Of a DNA stretch of 64,000 nucleotides, positions 53,502-63,297 are shown one piece after another. The notes under the pieces are model-generated. The model was not told the origin of the DNA. It searched no databases and saw only the letters and a program-made list of their open reading frames with translations. Source of the stretch: Sediminibacterium sp. C3 (GTDB taxonomy: Bacteria > Bacteroidota > Bacteroidia > Chitinophagales > Chitinophagaceae); NCBI RefSeq assembly GCF_000508085.1, contig NZ_KI669560.1, forward strand, positions 588,219 through 652,218. The letters run 5' to 3'. A program made the translations under genes and the position numbers. Position 1 is the stretch's first letter, and each line of letters opens with the position of its first letter.

Positions 53502-55850
53502 TTAGGAAACGATTCTAAGCTTTGCATAATTTAGCATGATTTTCTTTTCTCCATTAACGCCAAAATCAATGGTAGCAACAGGATTATGAGCCGATCCTTC
53601 CATAGATTTAACTGTACCAAACCCAAATTTTTGGTGTTCTACTTTCTGTCCGGCTTCTAAATTGGAAGTATCGCTGGGTGTAAAATCAGCCGAAGGAATA
53701 TGTGCTACTACTTTAGGTGCCAGTGGCTGAATTGGCATGTATTCAGGTTTGCTTGTTGCTGGTTTCTTCGAAGGAGGAGGACCATATTTCTGTGCAGCCT
53801 GCTGGGCAGAAGAACCAAATCCCCTGTTCATTCTTTCGAAAGCAGAACCCCACTGTGAAGCACCGTGATTTCGGGCGCCACCGCCGGCATAGGATTTATC
53901 AATTGATTCTTCCGGCATTTCTTCTATGAAACGGCTGGGCTCATTTTGTACCAGTTGACCAAAACGATATCTTGAATTGGCATAGGTTAACCATAGCCTT
54001 TCTTTTGCTCGGGTTACAGCCACATAGAACAGTCTTCTTTCTTCTTCCAGTTCCTCTCTGGTATTAATGCTCATGGCACTGGGAAATAATGTTTCTTCTA
54101 CCCCGCCTACAAATACACATCCGAATTCTAGACCTTTTGCTGCGTGAATGGTCATCAGTTTTACTACGTCATTATTTTCTTTGTCGTCATCCGCATCCGT
54201 TAACAAAGTAATTTGTTGCAGATAGGACCCTAGCGATTTATCACCCAGTTCTCCATCCTCATTACTTGGACTTTCTGTCCATTCCTTAATAGAGTTGAAA
54301 AGCTCCTGAACGTTTTCGTATCTGGCAAGTCCCTCTGTAGTTTTATCATTAAAGAGTTCTTTCACCAGGTTCGTATGTTTGCCCACCTGTGTAGCCACAT
54401 CAAAAGCGTTATTATTGGTCAGCATGCTTTGAAAATAGCGAATCATGGTCGCAAAATTCTGTAATGCTTCCAGTGTTCCTGCTCTGAAACCAAATTCACC
54501 TGCCCTTACCACCACATTAAATACAGGGATATTTTGTTCGTTGGCAATAATGACTAATTTTTCAATAGTTGTTTTTCCAATACCCCTTACCGGATAATTG
54601 ATGATTCTTTTTAGCGCTTCTTCATCATTGGTATTTACAATTACCCTTAAGTATGCAAGCAAATCTTTGATTTCCTTACGCTGATAGAAGCTCACTCCAC
54701 CATAAATGCGGTAGGCGATTCCCATTTTTCTCAGACTTTCTTCAAAAGAACGGCTTTGCGCATTGGTTCTGTAGAGAATGGCAAAGTCTTTATTATAATA
54801 ATGATTGCGCAGTTTTTGTTCCTGAATGGTGTCGGCAACAAATTTCCCTTCTTCATTATCGGTTAATGTTCTTACTAATTTTATTTTTTCTCCTTCCTGG
54901 TTTTCGGTCCAGAGGTTCTTGGGAATCTGTCCTTTGTTGTTTTTAATGACCTGATTGGCAACTTTTAAAATCTGCTGGCTGCTTCGGTAATTCTGTTCCA
55001 GTTTAACCACTTTAACATCGTCGTAGTCTTTCTGGAATTGTAAAATGTTTTCAATCGTTGCTCCCCGGAAACTATAGATACTTTGAGCATCATCACCCAC
55101 AACACAAATATTTTCATGCGCAGCAGCCAATAGTTTACTGATCTGGTACTGAACAGGGTTGGTATCCTGGTACTCATCTATCAGCAGGTATTTGAATTTA
55201 TGTTGATACTTATGCAGGGCTTCAGGGAAATTATTGAGCAACTCATACATTTTCAACAACAGGTCATCAAAGTCCATGGCTCCATTCTTAAAACAACGTT
55301 TGGCATATGCGGCATAAACCTGGGCAATGGCCGGGCGGTTAGCTCTTGCATCTTCCTGTTGAATAGCATAGTCTGTAGCATATTCTGCAGGACCCACCAA
55401 TGCGTTCTTCGCAGAAGAAATTCTATTCCCTACAATATTGGGCTTATAATGTTTATCGTCTAAGTGTAATTCGTTAATTACTGTTTTTAAAACTGAACGG
55501 CTATCATCCGTGTCGTAAATAGTGAAATTACTGGGGTAACCCAATTTATGAGCTTCTGCTCTTAAAATACGCGCAAACACGCTGTGAAAAGTACCTACAT
55601 AAAGGTTTCTGGCTTCTGAATTACCAAGAATTTTTTCAATTCTTTCCTTCATTTCAGCAGCAGCCTTATTAGTAAAAGTAAGGGCTAATATATTGAAAGC
55701 ATCTACGCCATTGGCCATCAGATGAGCAATACGTGTGGTGAGTACTTTTGTTTTTCCGCTTCCTGCACCAGCCACAATCATCAGTGGTCCCTTAATATGA
55801 GTGACTGCTTCTCTTTGAGAGTCGTTTAATCCATTCAAATAATCCTGCAT
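53502..55850 (-). CDS. UvrD/PcrA-type ATP-dependent DNA helicase
   Basis: A 782-residue superfamily 1A helicase, full length. Motifs in order: LNDSQREAV, Walker A (IVAGAGSGKTKVL), TFTNKAAAEMKERI, the DEYQDTNPVQY box, VVGDDAQSIYSFRGA, LEQNYRSSQQIL, LMTIHAAKGLEFGCVFVGG and the late VAVTRAKERL. A C-terminal extension with a basic linker (PPPSKKPATSKPE) ends in a Tudor-like fold (about 730-780, VEHQKFGFGTVKSMEG) that in PcrA binds RNA polymerase. The protein unwinds DNA in repair and clears conflicts. Its stop codon lies in a small hairpin (53500-53520) shared with the convergent gene. Confidence 0.95.
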   Translation of the reverse strand: MQDYLNGLNDSQREAVTHIKGPLMIVAGAGSGKTKVLTTRIAHLMANGVDAFNILALTFTNKAAAEMKERIEKILGNSEARNLYVGTFHSVFARILRAEAHKLGYPSNFTIYDTDDSRSVLKTVINELHLDDKHYKPNIVGNRISSAKNALVGPAEYATDYAIQQEDARANRPAIAQVYAAYAKRCFKNGAMDFDDLLLKMYELLNNFPEALHKYQHKFKYLLIDEYQDTNPVQYQISKLLAAAHENICVVGDDAQSIYSFRGATIENILQFQKDYDDVKVVKLEQNYRSSQQILKVANQVIKNNKGQIPKNLWTENQEGEKIKLVRTLTDNEEGKFVADTIQEQKLRNHYYNKDFAILYRTNAQSRSFEESLRKMGIAYRIYGGVSFYQRKEIKDLLAYLRVIVNTNDEEALKRIINYPVRGIGKTTIEKLVIIANEQNIPVFNVVVRAGEFGFRAGTLEALQNFATMIRYFQSMLTNNNAFDVATQVGKHTNLVKELFNDKTTEGLARYENVQELFNSIKEWTESPSNEDGELGDKSLGSYLQQITLLTDADDDKENNDVVKLMTIHAAKGLEFGCVFVGGVEETLFPSAMSINTREELEEERRLFYVAVTRAKERLWLTYANSRYRFGQLVQNEPSRFIEEMPEESIDKSYAGGGARNHGASQWGSAFERMNRGFGSSAQQAAQKYGPPPSKKPATSKPEYMPIQPLAPKVVAHIPSADFTPSDTSNLEAGQKVEHQKFGFGTVKSMEGSAHNPVATIDFGVNGEKKIMLNYAKLRIVS

Positions 55851-55879
55851 ACAAATTAATTCTGGTGCAAGATACTCTC

Positions 55880-58261
55880 TTAACCCGTTTTATTGGGGTG
55901 AATTCCCGTATAATGAAGAATAAGTTTAAATAATTCTGAAGGGATAAAAGGTTTTACCACTATATCATTAATGCCAGTATTTTTTATCCGGTCTTCTATT
56001 TCGCGTGGCAAACTGGCAGTAAGTGCAATAATCGGCGTTTTAACTCCTCTTTCCCTCAGGATTCTGGTAGCTTCGTATCCATCCATAACCGGCATATGCA
56101 TATCCATCAGAATAATATTATGTTTTTGTTCGTCAAAAAGTTGAATAGCTTCTTTTCCGTTTTGTGCAATATCTATCGAAGCGCCCCACTTGCTTAAAAA
56201 TGTTTTTGCAACCAGAATATTCACTTCATTGTCTTCTACCAGTAAGACATATTTTCCCTGTAAAGGTTTACTTTCTTCAGCGGGTATTTCAAGCACAATT
56301 TCTTCTTGCTTCAGCACCCGAGTTGGTAAAATTGGATAACTGATTTCAAAATAGAAACAAGATCCTTTGTTGGGTTCGCTTTTCAACTTTAATTCTGCGC
56401 CCTGCAAAGCCAGTAATTTTTTACTGATGGCCAGCCCAAGACCGGTGCCTCCAAAATTTCTGGAAGTACTATTATCAGCCTGCGTGAATTGCTCAAAAAT
56501 CAATTGTTGTTTTTCCTGTGCAATTCCAATTCCGGTATCTTCTACTTCTATTAATAACCGGAGCCTCAATTCGTCTCTGCTGAGGACGGACATTTTCAAA
56601 GCCACATGCCCTCTCTTGGTAAATTTAATTGCGTTGTGAATCAGGTTTCCGATAATCTGGCTGGTTCTGGTAGGGTCTCCGATAACTTTTACATTCAGCC
56701 CATCGTCCAAGACCAGTTTCAAAGCAATGCCTTTCTCTTTTGCCAGTGTTCCAAATCCTGCAACCAGATTTTCAGAAATGGTTTTCAAATCCATTTCAAT
56801 GGTTTCAAATCCTATTTTTCCCGCTTCAATTTTATTGAAATCCAGAATATCATTAACTATAGACAATAAGTTTTTGGCTGAAAACAGCAACACATTCAGT
56901 TGTTCTTTTTGTTCATCTGATGGCTTCTCCATGAGCATAATATTGGTCATACCCAGAATAGAATTCAAAGGAGTTCTTATTTCATGCGACATGGTGCTCA
57001 GGAAATCATTTTTTGCTTTCAGCCCCATCTCTGCCTGTTTTTTAGCTTCTTTTAATGTAAAGGCAAACCGGTGAGAAAGAATTAATGACTGACAAAAGAA
57101 AAAACTGATATATCCAAAGAACAGAACAAATCTTGGTGGCTGAATAACATTGAAATATTTCAGGTTAATTAGTATAAAAATGATCAATAAAATTCCTGTA
57201 CTTAACAGTGCGTATTTGGCTCCCAGTTTTTTATTAAAATAAGCTTTGATATAAATATAAAAAGCATGAGCAATAACCGTAAACATCACAATCAGAAAGG
57301 GATTCAACAACCGGCTAAATATGCTCGGCGGAAACAATAGTACTGTTAAACAAAGCAATCCGGCCATAATGGCTTCTATTCTGATTAACCATTTATTGGT
57401 CTCTTCCGGAAATAAATACTTGGTGTAAAACATAAAGAAAATAACACTGACAAATAAGCTCAGGTATTCCAGATGAACCCCGATTATCCATGGATAATTG
57501 GGAAATAAACTGTGGAGCACATAATTATCTGAGCCAACTATCCGATAACTATAGGCGATACAGAATAATGAGAAATATAAAATGACCCGGTCGTGTTTTC
57601 CAAAGTAAAAAAGACCAATGAAAAAAAGCCCTCCCATTAAAATAGCCCCCGCCAACATCAAATCAAAACCATCTTCTGAAGCTTTTTCAGCGGTTAATTG
57701 TGTGGTGCTTCCGATAACAATGGGTTTATAGGGCCCCCCTTTTGAATGCCTGAAATTGGCAATCTGAAGTACCATAGAAACCGTATCTGTAACCGGAAGC
57801 GTAACAACTTGTTCAACCCATTTCTCTACCGTTGTTTCCTTTGTTTTTCCCGGCTTCCCAGCAGCTGCAAAAGGCTTGCCATTCAGAAAAAGTTGAAACG
57901 AACAATAGGTGTCTGGAAGCTGTATAGAGAGGTCATTTTGTTTTTCAGGATCCAGTAAAATTTTCAGGGTATACGTTGCAAATCCCTTAGCTGGAAGTAG
58001 CTGATTATTAAACAGGGTGTTGTCCCACCTTTCTGGAAAATAAGTGAAGACCTCAGGATGGGTGCTGATCTCTTCCGGCGTTAGTAATTGATTCCAGTAA
58101 AATCCCCAGTTGCCGTTCAATGCAAAAGGTTGTCTCTCTAAATCTGCTTTTCTTAAGTCAATAATACCTTTTTCAATTGTCTGAGCCTCTGCAAAGGAAA
58201 ACAGCACTGTAAACAAGAACAGCAGAAATAAATGTAATGGCTTCCTTGAGCTACAAGACAT
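55880..58261 (-). CDS. 7TMR-DISM hybrid histidine kinase with receiver domain
   Basis: A 793-residue protein. I used the ATG at 58261 (MSCSSRKPLHLFLLFLF...), which begins just before the signal-like helix; a TTG at 58282 is an alternative. A periplasmic DISM/jelly-roll domain (NGNWGFYWNQLL) is followed by seven helices (about residues 190-390), HisKA with the phospho-His in LSTMSHEIRTPLNSILGM, an ATPase domain (GNLIHNAIKFTKRG, VEDTGIGIA, GGTGLGLAISKKL), and a C-terminal receiver with LLVEDNEVN and the Asp in IILMDMHMPVMDGYEA. No phosphotransfer domain or DNA-binding partner is adjacent. Confidence 0.93.
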   Translation of the reverse strand: MSCSSRKPLHLFLLFLFTVLFSFAEAQTIEKGIIDLRKADLERQPFALNGNWGFYWNQLLTPEEISTHPEVFTYFPERWDNTLFNNQLLPAKGFATYTLKILLDPEKQNDLSIQLPDTYCSFQLFLNGKPFAAAGKPGKTKETTVEKWVEQVVTLPVTDTVSMVLQIANFRHSKGGPYKPIVIGSTTQLTAEKASEDGFDLMLAGAILMGGLFFIGLFYFGKHDRVILYFSLFCIAYSYRIVGSDNYVLHSLFPNYPWIIGVHLEYLSLFVSVIFFMFYTKYLFPEETNKWLIRIEAIMAGLLCLTVLLFPPSIFSRLLNPFLIVMFTVIAHAFYIYIKAYFNKKLGAKYALLSTGILLIIFILINLKYFNVIQPPRFVLFFGYISFFFCQSLILSHRFAFTLKEAKKQAEMGLKAKNDFLSTMSHEIRTPLNSILGMTNIMLMEKPSDEQKEQLNVLLFSAKNLLSIVNDILDFNKIEAGKIGFETIEMDLKTISENLVAGFGTLAKEKGIALKLVLDDGLNVKVIGDPTRTSQIIGNLIHNAIKFTKRGHVALKMSVLSRDELRLRLLIEVEDTGIGIAQEKQQLIFEQFTQADNSTSRNFGGTGLGLAISKKLLALQGAELKLKSEPNKGSCFYFEISYPILPTRVLKQEEIVLEIPAEESKPLQGKYVLLVEDNEVNILVAKTFLSKWGASIDIAQNGKEAIQLFDEQKHNIILMDMHMPVMDGYEATRILRERGVKTPIIALTASLPREIEDRIKNTGINDIVVKPFIPSELFKLILHYTGIHPNKTG

Positions 58262-58301
58262 GGATTTTAATTGATAATCCAATTTATGATTAAAATTTTA
58301 T

Positions 58302-58336
58302 ATAAAAAAAGCGCCGGAGAATCCATTCCCCGGCGC
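58302..58336 (-). terminator. Rho-independent terminator of the OmpA-family gene
   Basis: On the minus strand an 11-bp GC-rich stem (GCGCCGGGGAA with TTCTCCGGCGC, one G-T wobble) around TGGA is followed by seven T residues. It lies between the OmpA-like gene and the hybrid kinase gene. Confidence 0.92.
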
Positions 58337-58360
58337 CTGTATAGTAATTTGTTAAAATTC

Positions 58361-59251
58361 TTATTTCTTTCTTTCCAGCAGTTTAAAGAACTGATCTAAT
58401 TGCGGTAAAATAACAATTCGGGTTCTTCTGTTGGTAGCTCTACCTTCAGCAGTAGTATTGTCTGTTAAAGGTACATACTGGCTTCTTCCTGCTGCTGTCA
58501 TACGCTTTGGATTCATTCCGTATGATTCCTGAAGGATTCTTACAACTGTTGTTGCTCTTTTAACACTCAGATCCCAGTTATCAACCATTCCTCCACCTTT
58601 AATCAAAGGGATGGAATCTGTATGACCCTCTACCATAAATTCAATTTCTGGTTGAGCATTCAGCACTTTGGCAACTTTACCAAGCACATCTTTAGCACGG
58701 TCAGTTACATCATAACTACCACTTTTAAATAAAAGCTTATCAGAGATATCTACATAAACCACTCCCTTATCTACTTTAATATTAATGTCCTTGTCGTCCA
58801 TATTACCCAGTACCCCTTTCAGGTTCATCACCAGGGCCATATTTAAAGAGTCTTTTCTGGCAATGGAACCCTGTAAATCCTGAATATATAAGTCTTTGGC
58901 ACCAATGTTTTCAAGTGATCTTCTGATGCTTTCAGCCTGAGCTCCGGTTACAACTGATAAATCTTTCAGTTGATTTAAAACCATGCTATTGGTTTGTTTT
59001 ACATAATCCAATTGAGTATTGGTTGTACCCAGCTGTGCTTCAACAGATTGCTTCTGAGTTTGCAGATTACTAATCTGATTTTTGGCTTTGTTAAATTCCT
59101 CTTCCAGATTTCTGTATTTTCCCTGCAATTCTGCATATGCTCCATTTAATTCGCCATACCTGGCTTCGGCTTGTCTCAATTGTTTCGGGCTAACGCAGGC
59201 AAATAAGCTAACAGAGGCAAGAGCTGCTAAAGTGTAGAATTTCATTTTCAT
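58361..59251 (-). CDS. OmpA-family peptidoglycan-binding lipoprotein with coiled coil
   Basis: A 296-residue protein. The lipobox is in ALASVSLFAC (lipid Cys at position 19). A long coiled coil (about residues 25-110, rich in Leu/Gln/Glu) leads to a C-terminal OmpA domain with the diaminopimelate-binding motif: DKLLFKSGSYDVTDRAKDVL, EFMVEGHTDSIPL, NWDLSVKRATTVVRIL and GRSQYVPLTDNTTAEGRATNRR. It should tether the outer membrane to the cell wall, much like MotB/OmpA stators without the membrane helix. Strong terminator downstream, so it is probably transcribed alone. Confidence 0.92.
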   Translation of the reverse strand: MKMKFYTLAALASVSLFACVSPKQLRQAEARYGELNGAYAELQGKYRNLEEEFNKAKNQISNLQTQKQSVEAQLGTTNTQLDYVKQTNSMVLNQLKDLSVVTGAQAESIRRSLENIGAKDLYIQDLQGSIARKDSLNMALVMNLKGVLGNMDDKDINIKVDKGVVYVDISDKLLFKSGSYDVTDRAKDVLGKVAKVLNAQPEIEFMVEGHTDSIPLIKGGGMVDNWDLSVKRATTVVRILQESYGMNPKRMTAAGRSQYVPLTDNTTAEGRATNRRTRIVILPQLDQFFKLLERKK

Positions 59252-59341
59252 TGGTCTTACATATTATTGGTCAATTGTTGGTACAAACGGAATCTTATAC
59301 CAATTATTGTGCCGTTACTAAATAAGTTAAACGGGTGCAAG

Positions 59342-60988
59342 TTACACAAAAACCACTTTGACCGATTCGTTATACCAATTGTTGTAGAAGTCTTTGAATG
59401 TTTCATCCAACACTTTGCGCTTGATTTTTAAAGTTGGTGTTAAAATTCCATTCTGAATCGTCCACTCTTCGGCCATAATAATCAATTTAGCCAACTGTTC
59501 ATGGTGTTCCAGTTCTTTATTAATGCGCTCCAATAGCTGGTGCAGATGATCTTGTAAATTTGTTTGCGCCAGACTTTTGGCCTGCTCGGAAAGGGTGCAC
59601 AAAAGCAAAGGAGCAGGCATTCCCCATCCCACCACACAGGCCTGAGCAATCATGGCATCGGTTAGTACTTTGGATTCAATGGGCGCTGGTGCCACATATT
59701 TACCCTTACTTGTTTTAAACTGGTCCTTGATTCTTCCTGTAATAGAAAGGTATCCCTCGTCATCTATACTTCCTTCATCGCCTGTTTTTAAAAACCCATC
59801 TTCAAACATTTCTTCAGATAAAACAGGCTCTTTGTAATATCCCAGCATATTGGCTTCGCTTTTTACCAAGACCTCTTTTTGTTCACTTAATTTAACCTCC
59901 ACACCCGGATAGGACTGTCCTACTGTTCCGAATTTGCAGGCGCCTTTCCTGTTGGAATGAGACAAGGCAGAATTCTCTGTCATCCCATAAGCTTCCTGAA
60001 TTTCCATTCCCAATGCCTTATACCAGCTGAGGACGGCAGGATTGATGGGAGATGCACCTGTGAACAAATGTTTGGCTCTTCCAAGGCCTAATTTTTTGCG
60101 GATCAGATTCTTAATCAATACCGAAACCAATGGTACTTTAAGTAATCTGCTCAGTTTTTGCTGAGGCATTTTGCGTAAGATCTCTTCCTGAATTTTTTCC
60201 CAGATTCTGGGTACTGCCAAAAAAATCGTGGGTTGGGAATATTGCAGATTTTTAGAAAAACTATCCATGGATTCTACAAAATGGATGCAGCTTCCTGTAA
60301 ATATTGCCCCACATTCTACCAGCATTCTTTCCGCCACATGGCAAAGGGGCAGGTAAGAAAAAAACACTTCATTGGCCAATGGGGGTGTGCTTTCCAGAAA
60401 TGAATAAACTGCAAAAGACATGGTATGATTGCTATGCATTACTCCTTTGGGAGCACCTGTAGTTCCTGAAGTATAAATAATACAGGAAAGATCTTTAGTG
60501 TCTTTTTTTACAGGCTCACCCAAAGGCTGGGTTGCTGCCACCAGATCGTTCCAGTTTAAACAACCTACATTAAAATAGAAAGGAAAACTGATTTGTGTTA
60601 ATGTATCCGGAATGCCCATTCTGATGATTTCCGGATTGTCTAGCTTTCCTACAAAGATGGCTTTGGATTCACTATGCAAAAGAATTTCATTGACTGCATT
60701 GCTGGTGATATTCGGATACAGCGGAACGGAAACCATGCCTGCCATATTGATTGCCAGATCGGCCATAATCCAATGTGCACAGTTCTTGCTGAGAATAGCC
60801 ACCTTATCACCTGGGTTCAATCCTGATTGCAATAGCCAGGCCGCCATTGATCTTATTTCTTTTCCCGCACTGGCCCATGAAAAATCCTGATAGACGCTTT
60901 TTACAGGTTCGGATAAAAAGAGTTTATTGGGCTGTACTTTTTCGTAATGGCAAAAACGGTCAATAATGGTAGGAAAAGGTTGACTCAT
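59342..60988 (-). CDS. Long-chain acyl-CoA ligase / AMP-forming synthetase
   Basis: A 548-residue adenylate-forming enzyme. Motifs: the P-loop IIYTSGTTGAPKGVMHSN, EAYGMTENSALS, the Asp of the adenylation site in LKTGDEGSIDDEGYLSITGR, and the hinge RIKDQFKTSKGKYVAP. FADD-type sequence around CHVAERM supports a fatty-acid substrate. The end carries the usual catalytic Lys region in modified form (TPTLKIKRKVL). The acyltransferase gene lies 14 bases upstream on the same strand, so activation and transfer of an acyl chain may be linked. Confidence 0.92.
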   Translation of the reverse strand: MSQPFPTIIDRFCHYEKVQPNKLFLSEPVKSVYQDFSWASAGKEIRSMAAWLLQSGLNPGDKVAILSKNCAHWIMADLAINMAGMVSVPLYPNITSNAVNEILLHSESKAIFVGKLDNPEIIRMGIPDTLTQISFPFYFNVGCLNWNDLVAATQPLGEPVKKDTKDLSCIIYTSGTTGAPKGVMHSNHTMSFAVYSFLESTPPLANEVFFSYLPLCHVAERMLVECGAIFTGSCIHFVESMDSFSKNLQYSQPTIFLAVPRIWEKIQEEILRKMPQQKLSRLLKVPLVSVLIKNLIRKKLGLGRAKHLFTGASPINPAVLSWYKALGMEIQEAYGMTENSALSHSNRKGACKFGTVGQSYPGVEVKLSEQKEVLVKSEANMLGYYKEPVLSEEMFEDGFLKTGDEGSIDDEGYLSITGRIKDQFKTSKGKYVAPAPIESKVLTDAMIAQACVVGWGMPAPLLLCTLSEQAKSLAQTNLQDHLHQLLERINKELEHHEQLAKLIIMAEEWTIQNGILTPTLKIKRKVLDETFKDFYNNWYNESVKVVFV

Positions 60989-61002
60989 ATGGTTTAGGGG
61001 GA

Positions 61003-61560
61003 TTAGTGATCTAAATGTTTCAGGCCGTATTCTGGTATCTTACCTTCCTTGTCGGCAAAAAAATGTATGATTTTTTTAAAGTCTTCTTCCATATTACCGG
61101 TTGGCAGGAAGGGTTCGCTGAAACTGATTTCTTTTCTACCGAAATCCAAACCGGCTAATACAATGGGTACACCTGCTTTTAGTGCAATATGATAAAAACC
61201 AGTTCTTAATTTATCTACTTTTTTTCTGGTACCCTCAGGGGATAATGCTAGAACAAACTGATCGCGAATCCTGAATTGTTCTGCAACCTGATCAACTACA
61301 TTGTTATTGCTGAATCTATCAACGGGAAATCCCCCCATTTTTCTGAAGAAAAAGCCAAATCTTCCTTTGAATAATTCCGCCTTGCCCAGAAAATTAAGAT
61401 GGTATAATTTGAGCTTACTTCTAACTGCTAGTCCAACTACAAAATCCCAGGCACTGGTATGAGGCCCTACGGCTATCACACATTTTTTCAGGTGATAGGG
61501 AAATTCACTACGAATTTTCCATCCCTGCATTTGCAGAAATAGGTTCCAGCATATACGCAT
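61003..61560 (-). CDS. 1-acylglycerol-3-phosphate acyltransferase-like protein
   Basis: A 185-residue PlsC-type enzyme, short but with the core motifs: HX4D in VGPHTSAWDFVV, the substrate site MGGFPVDRFSNN, ALSPEGTRKKVDKLRTGFYHIA (EGTR motif) and VPIVLAGLDF. This short form, with GPHTSAWDF, is a Bacteroidota group whose acceptor is not known. It could use lysophosphatidate, glycolipid or another lipid. It precedes the acyl-CoA ligase gene and shares its strand. Another PlsC-like protein is at 20905. Confidence 0.87.
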   Translation of the reverse strand: MRICWNLFLQMQGWKIRSEFPYHLKKCVIAVGPHTSAWDFVVGLAVRSKLKLYHLNFLGKAELFKGRFGFFFRKMGGFPVDRFSNNNVVDQVAEQFRIRDQFVLALSPEGTRKKVDKLRTGFYHIALKAGVPIVLAGLDFGRKEISFSEPFLPTGNMEEDFKKIIHFFADKEGKIPEYGLKHLDH

Positions 61561-61606
61561 AGCAATCGGTTGGGAAAATCAGGATAGAAAAAAAACAGAA
61601 TTGTAC

Positions 61607-62323
61607 CTAAAATTTTAAGTGTCGGGCACTTGCATAAACCGAGTGGGTCATACTGTCCCAGCTGGCGAACCATTGCATGATGATGGTGGATCCATCCTTC
61701 TTCAACATTCTGTTCTCGAAGTCTTTTAATTCTATTCCGCGTTTTATCTGTGAAAAGGCTTCAAATGTTTTTCTTCTGTCGTCTTCCAGCACAAAATCTA
61801 TAATATCTTTTCCCACTAACTCCCAGTCTTCGTATCCCCATAATTCTTCTACCTGTTTATTAATTCTTACAAATTCTCCCTTAATATTTAATACACACAA
61901 AATATCAAGTGAGGCATCCAGAATTTTTTTCAGGTCTCTCAAAGATTTTTCCAGTTCCAGTTCTTCAGCAACATTTTCGGTAATGTCGTTAATCAACGCA
62001 TAAATTCCGGTTATTGCACCTTCTATTTTAATAGGAATATAGGTGATAATGCACGTTAATTGCTTATTCCTGACAGTTTGAACTTTGCATTTGAACTTTT
62101 GTGTTGTCCCTGATTTTACCAGGTTGAATATTCTAAAAACAGTACCCATTTCATCTTGAAGCAGAAATGGAAATATACTTTCACCGTTTAATTTAGTTTC
62201 AGGACATTCTAATAAAAGCGGCAGTTGATTGTTCATGGAAGTTATGTTTCCTTCTAAGTCTAACGAACAAACCGCGTAGGGGTTTTGATCAAAAAGTAAA
62301 TAATAAGGTTGATCAGATTTCAT
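61607..62323 (-). CDS. PAS-domain protein without output domain
   Basis: A 238-residue protein with two PAS domains (about residues 5-115, FDQNPYAVCSLDLEGNITSMN, and 125-238, DASLDILCVLNIKGEFVRINKQ with GYEDWELVGKDIIDFV). A short coiled coil between them (VAEELELEKSLRDLKKIL) is the sort that normally passes the signal to a kinase, but no kinase, cyclase or DNA-binding domain follows. It may work as a sensor subunit or be a trimmed kinase. The response-regulator gene lies 85 bases upstream on the same strand, which suggests a shared role. Confidence 0.8.
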   Translation of the reverse strand: MKSDQPYYLLFDQNPYAVCSLDLEGNITSMNNQLPLLLECPETKLNGESIFPFLLQDEMGTVFRIFNLVKSGTTQKFKCKVQTVRNKQLTCIITYIPIKIEGAITGIYALINDITENVAEELELEKSLRDLKKILDASLDILCVLNIKGEFVRINKQVEELWGYEDWELVGKDIIDFVLEDDRRKTFEAFSQIKRGIELKDFENRMLKKDGSTIIMQWFASWDSMTHSVYASARHLKF

Positions 62324-62408
62324 AAAATTAATTTACCTCAATCAAGAACAACAAATCTCTTTTATAAAAAAGATGTTATTGTAACAAATCTAAACGATTT
62401 CTGCAAAA

Positions 62409-63128
62409 TCAGTTTGCATATTGATCATAAAGAGCTGGGAGTTTAACAAAACCGTTTTTTATACAATATGTGATTAATTCTGATTTATTCTTTACTTCAA
62501 ATTTTTCTAGAAAATAGGCAAGATATTTTTTGATAGACGGGAGACTTTTATTCATTATCAATGCAATTTCTGAGTAACTTAAATCAGCAGCATTCAATAA
62601 CAAAAACTGGCGTTGTATTAAAGTAAGTTCTGGAATTTTTTTATCAATTATTTGATTTGTTGAACTTGATAGTTTTAATTCTTTCCCTTTATTAAAAAGC
62701 AAGTCGTCAATATATGTTGAATTTAAAATTGTATAATCTAAAGCCTCTCTGAAAACACTTCTATTTCCATAAGCTTGTTTATATATAGCTGAGTTAGGAC
62801 TTGTAAAGTGCTTGCTAATAAAACTTCTGGCTCCTTCATTAAGAACTTCAGTAACTAGTGCTTTATTACTATGTGAGGATACACCAATTATCTTAATAGA
62901 GGGATAAGTTCGCGAAATATAACTTGTTAAAAGTAAACCATCTATTTTGGGTAGTTCAATATCTAATAGTAGTATATCTGGAAGTTTTTTGGCAAGGTTC
63001 AAATTTAGCAGCAACTCAAAACCATCAGAAGCATCAATAATTAGTTTTGAGTTTTTAACTTTACCGATCTCATTTTTAATCAATAGCCTATAGCGCTCAT
63101 TGTCTTCTACTAAACCTATCTGTATCAT
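62409..63128 (-). CDS. AT-rich response regulator with HTH output domain
   Basis: A 239-residue protein. The receiver has LVEDNERY, the phospho-acceptor Asp in ILLLDIELPKIDGLLL and the switch residues in IGVSSHSNKA and SFISKHF. After a longer linker than usual comes a LuxR/NarL-like helix-turn-helix (LTLIQRQFLLLNAADLSYSEIALIM, then SLPSIKKYLAYFLEKFEV). The codon use is much more A/T-rich than that of the neighbours, which could mean recent acquisition. No kinase gene is next to it; the PAS protein is downstream. Confidence 0.85.
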   Translation of the reverse strand: MIQIGLVEDNERYRLLIKNEIGKVKNSKLIIDASDGFELLLNLNLAKKLPDILLLDIELPKIDGLLLTSYISRTYPSIKIIGVSSHSNKALVTEVLNEGARSFISKHFTSPNSAIYKQAYGNRSVFREALDYTILNSTYIDDLLFNKGKELKLSSSTNQIIDKKIPELTLIQRQFLLLNAADLSYSEIALIMNKSLPSIKKYLAYFLEKFEVKNKSELITYCIKNGFVKLPALYDQYAN

Positions 63129-63190
63129 AAAAGCTTATAAAGACCAAAAATAACATAAATAATTATTATATGTAAATTTTGCATATTCGA

Positions 63191-63206
63191 TTATCCAAAT
63201 GGATAA
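63191..63206. repeat. Short inverted repeat upstream of the response-regulator gene
   Basis: TTATCC and GGATAA flank AAAT in the divergent gap between the response regulator (starts 63128) and the lipoprotein (63298). The half-site ATTTGGATA returns at 63234-63242. It could be an operator for the regulator, but such A/T-rich palindromes also occur by chance. Confidence 0.3.
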
Positions 63207-63297
63207 GTTTTTAAGCTACTAGAAGAAATATTCATTTGGATATATATAAAATAGATAGTACTATTTATTTTCATTTTCTACTAATAAAACAAATCGA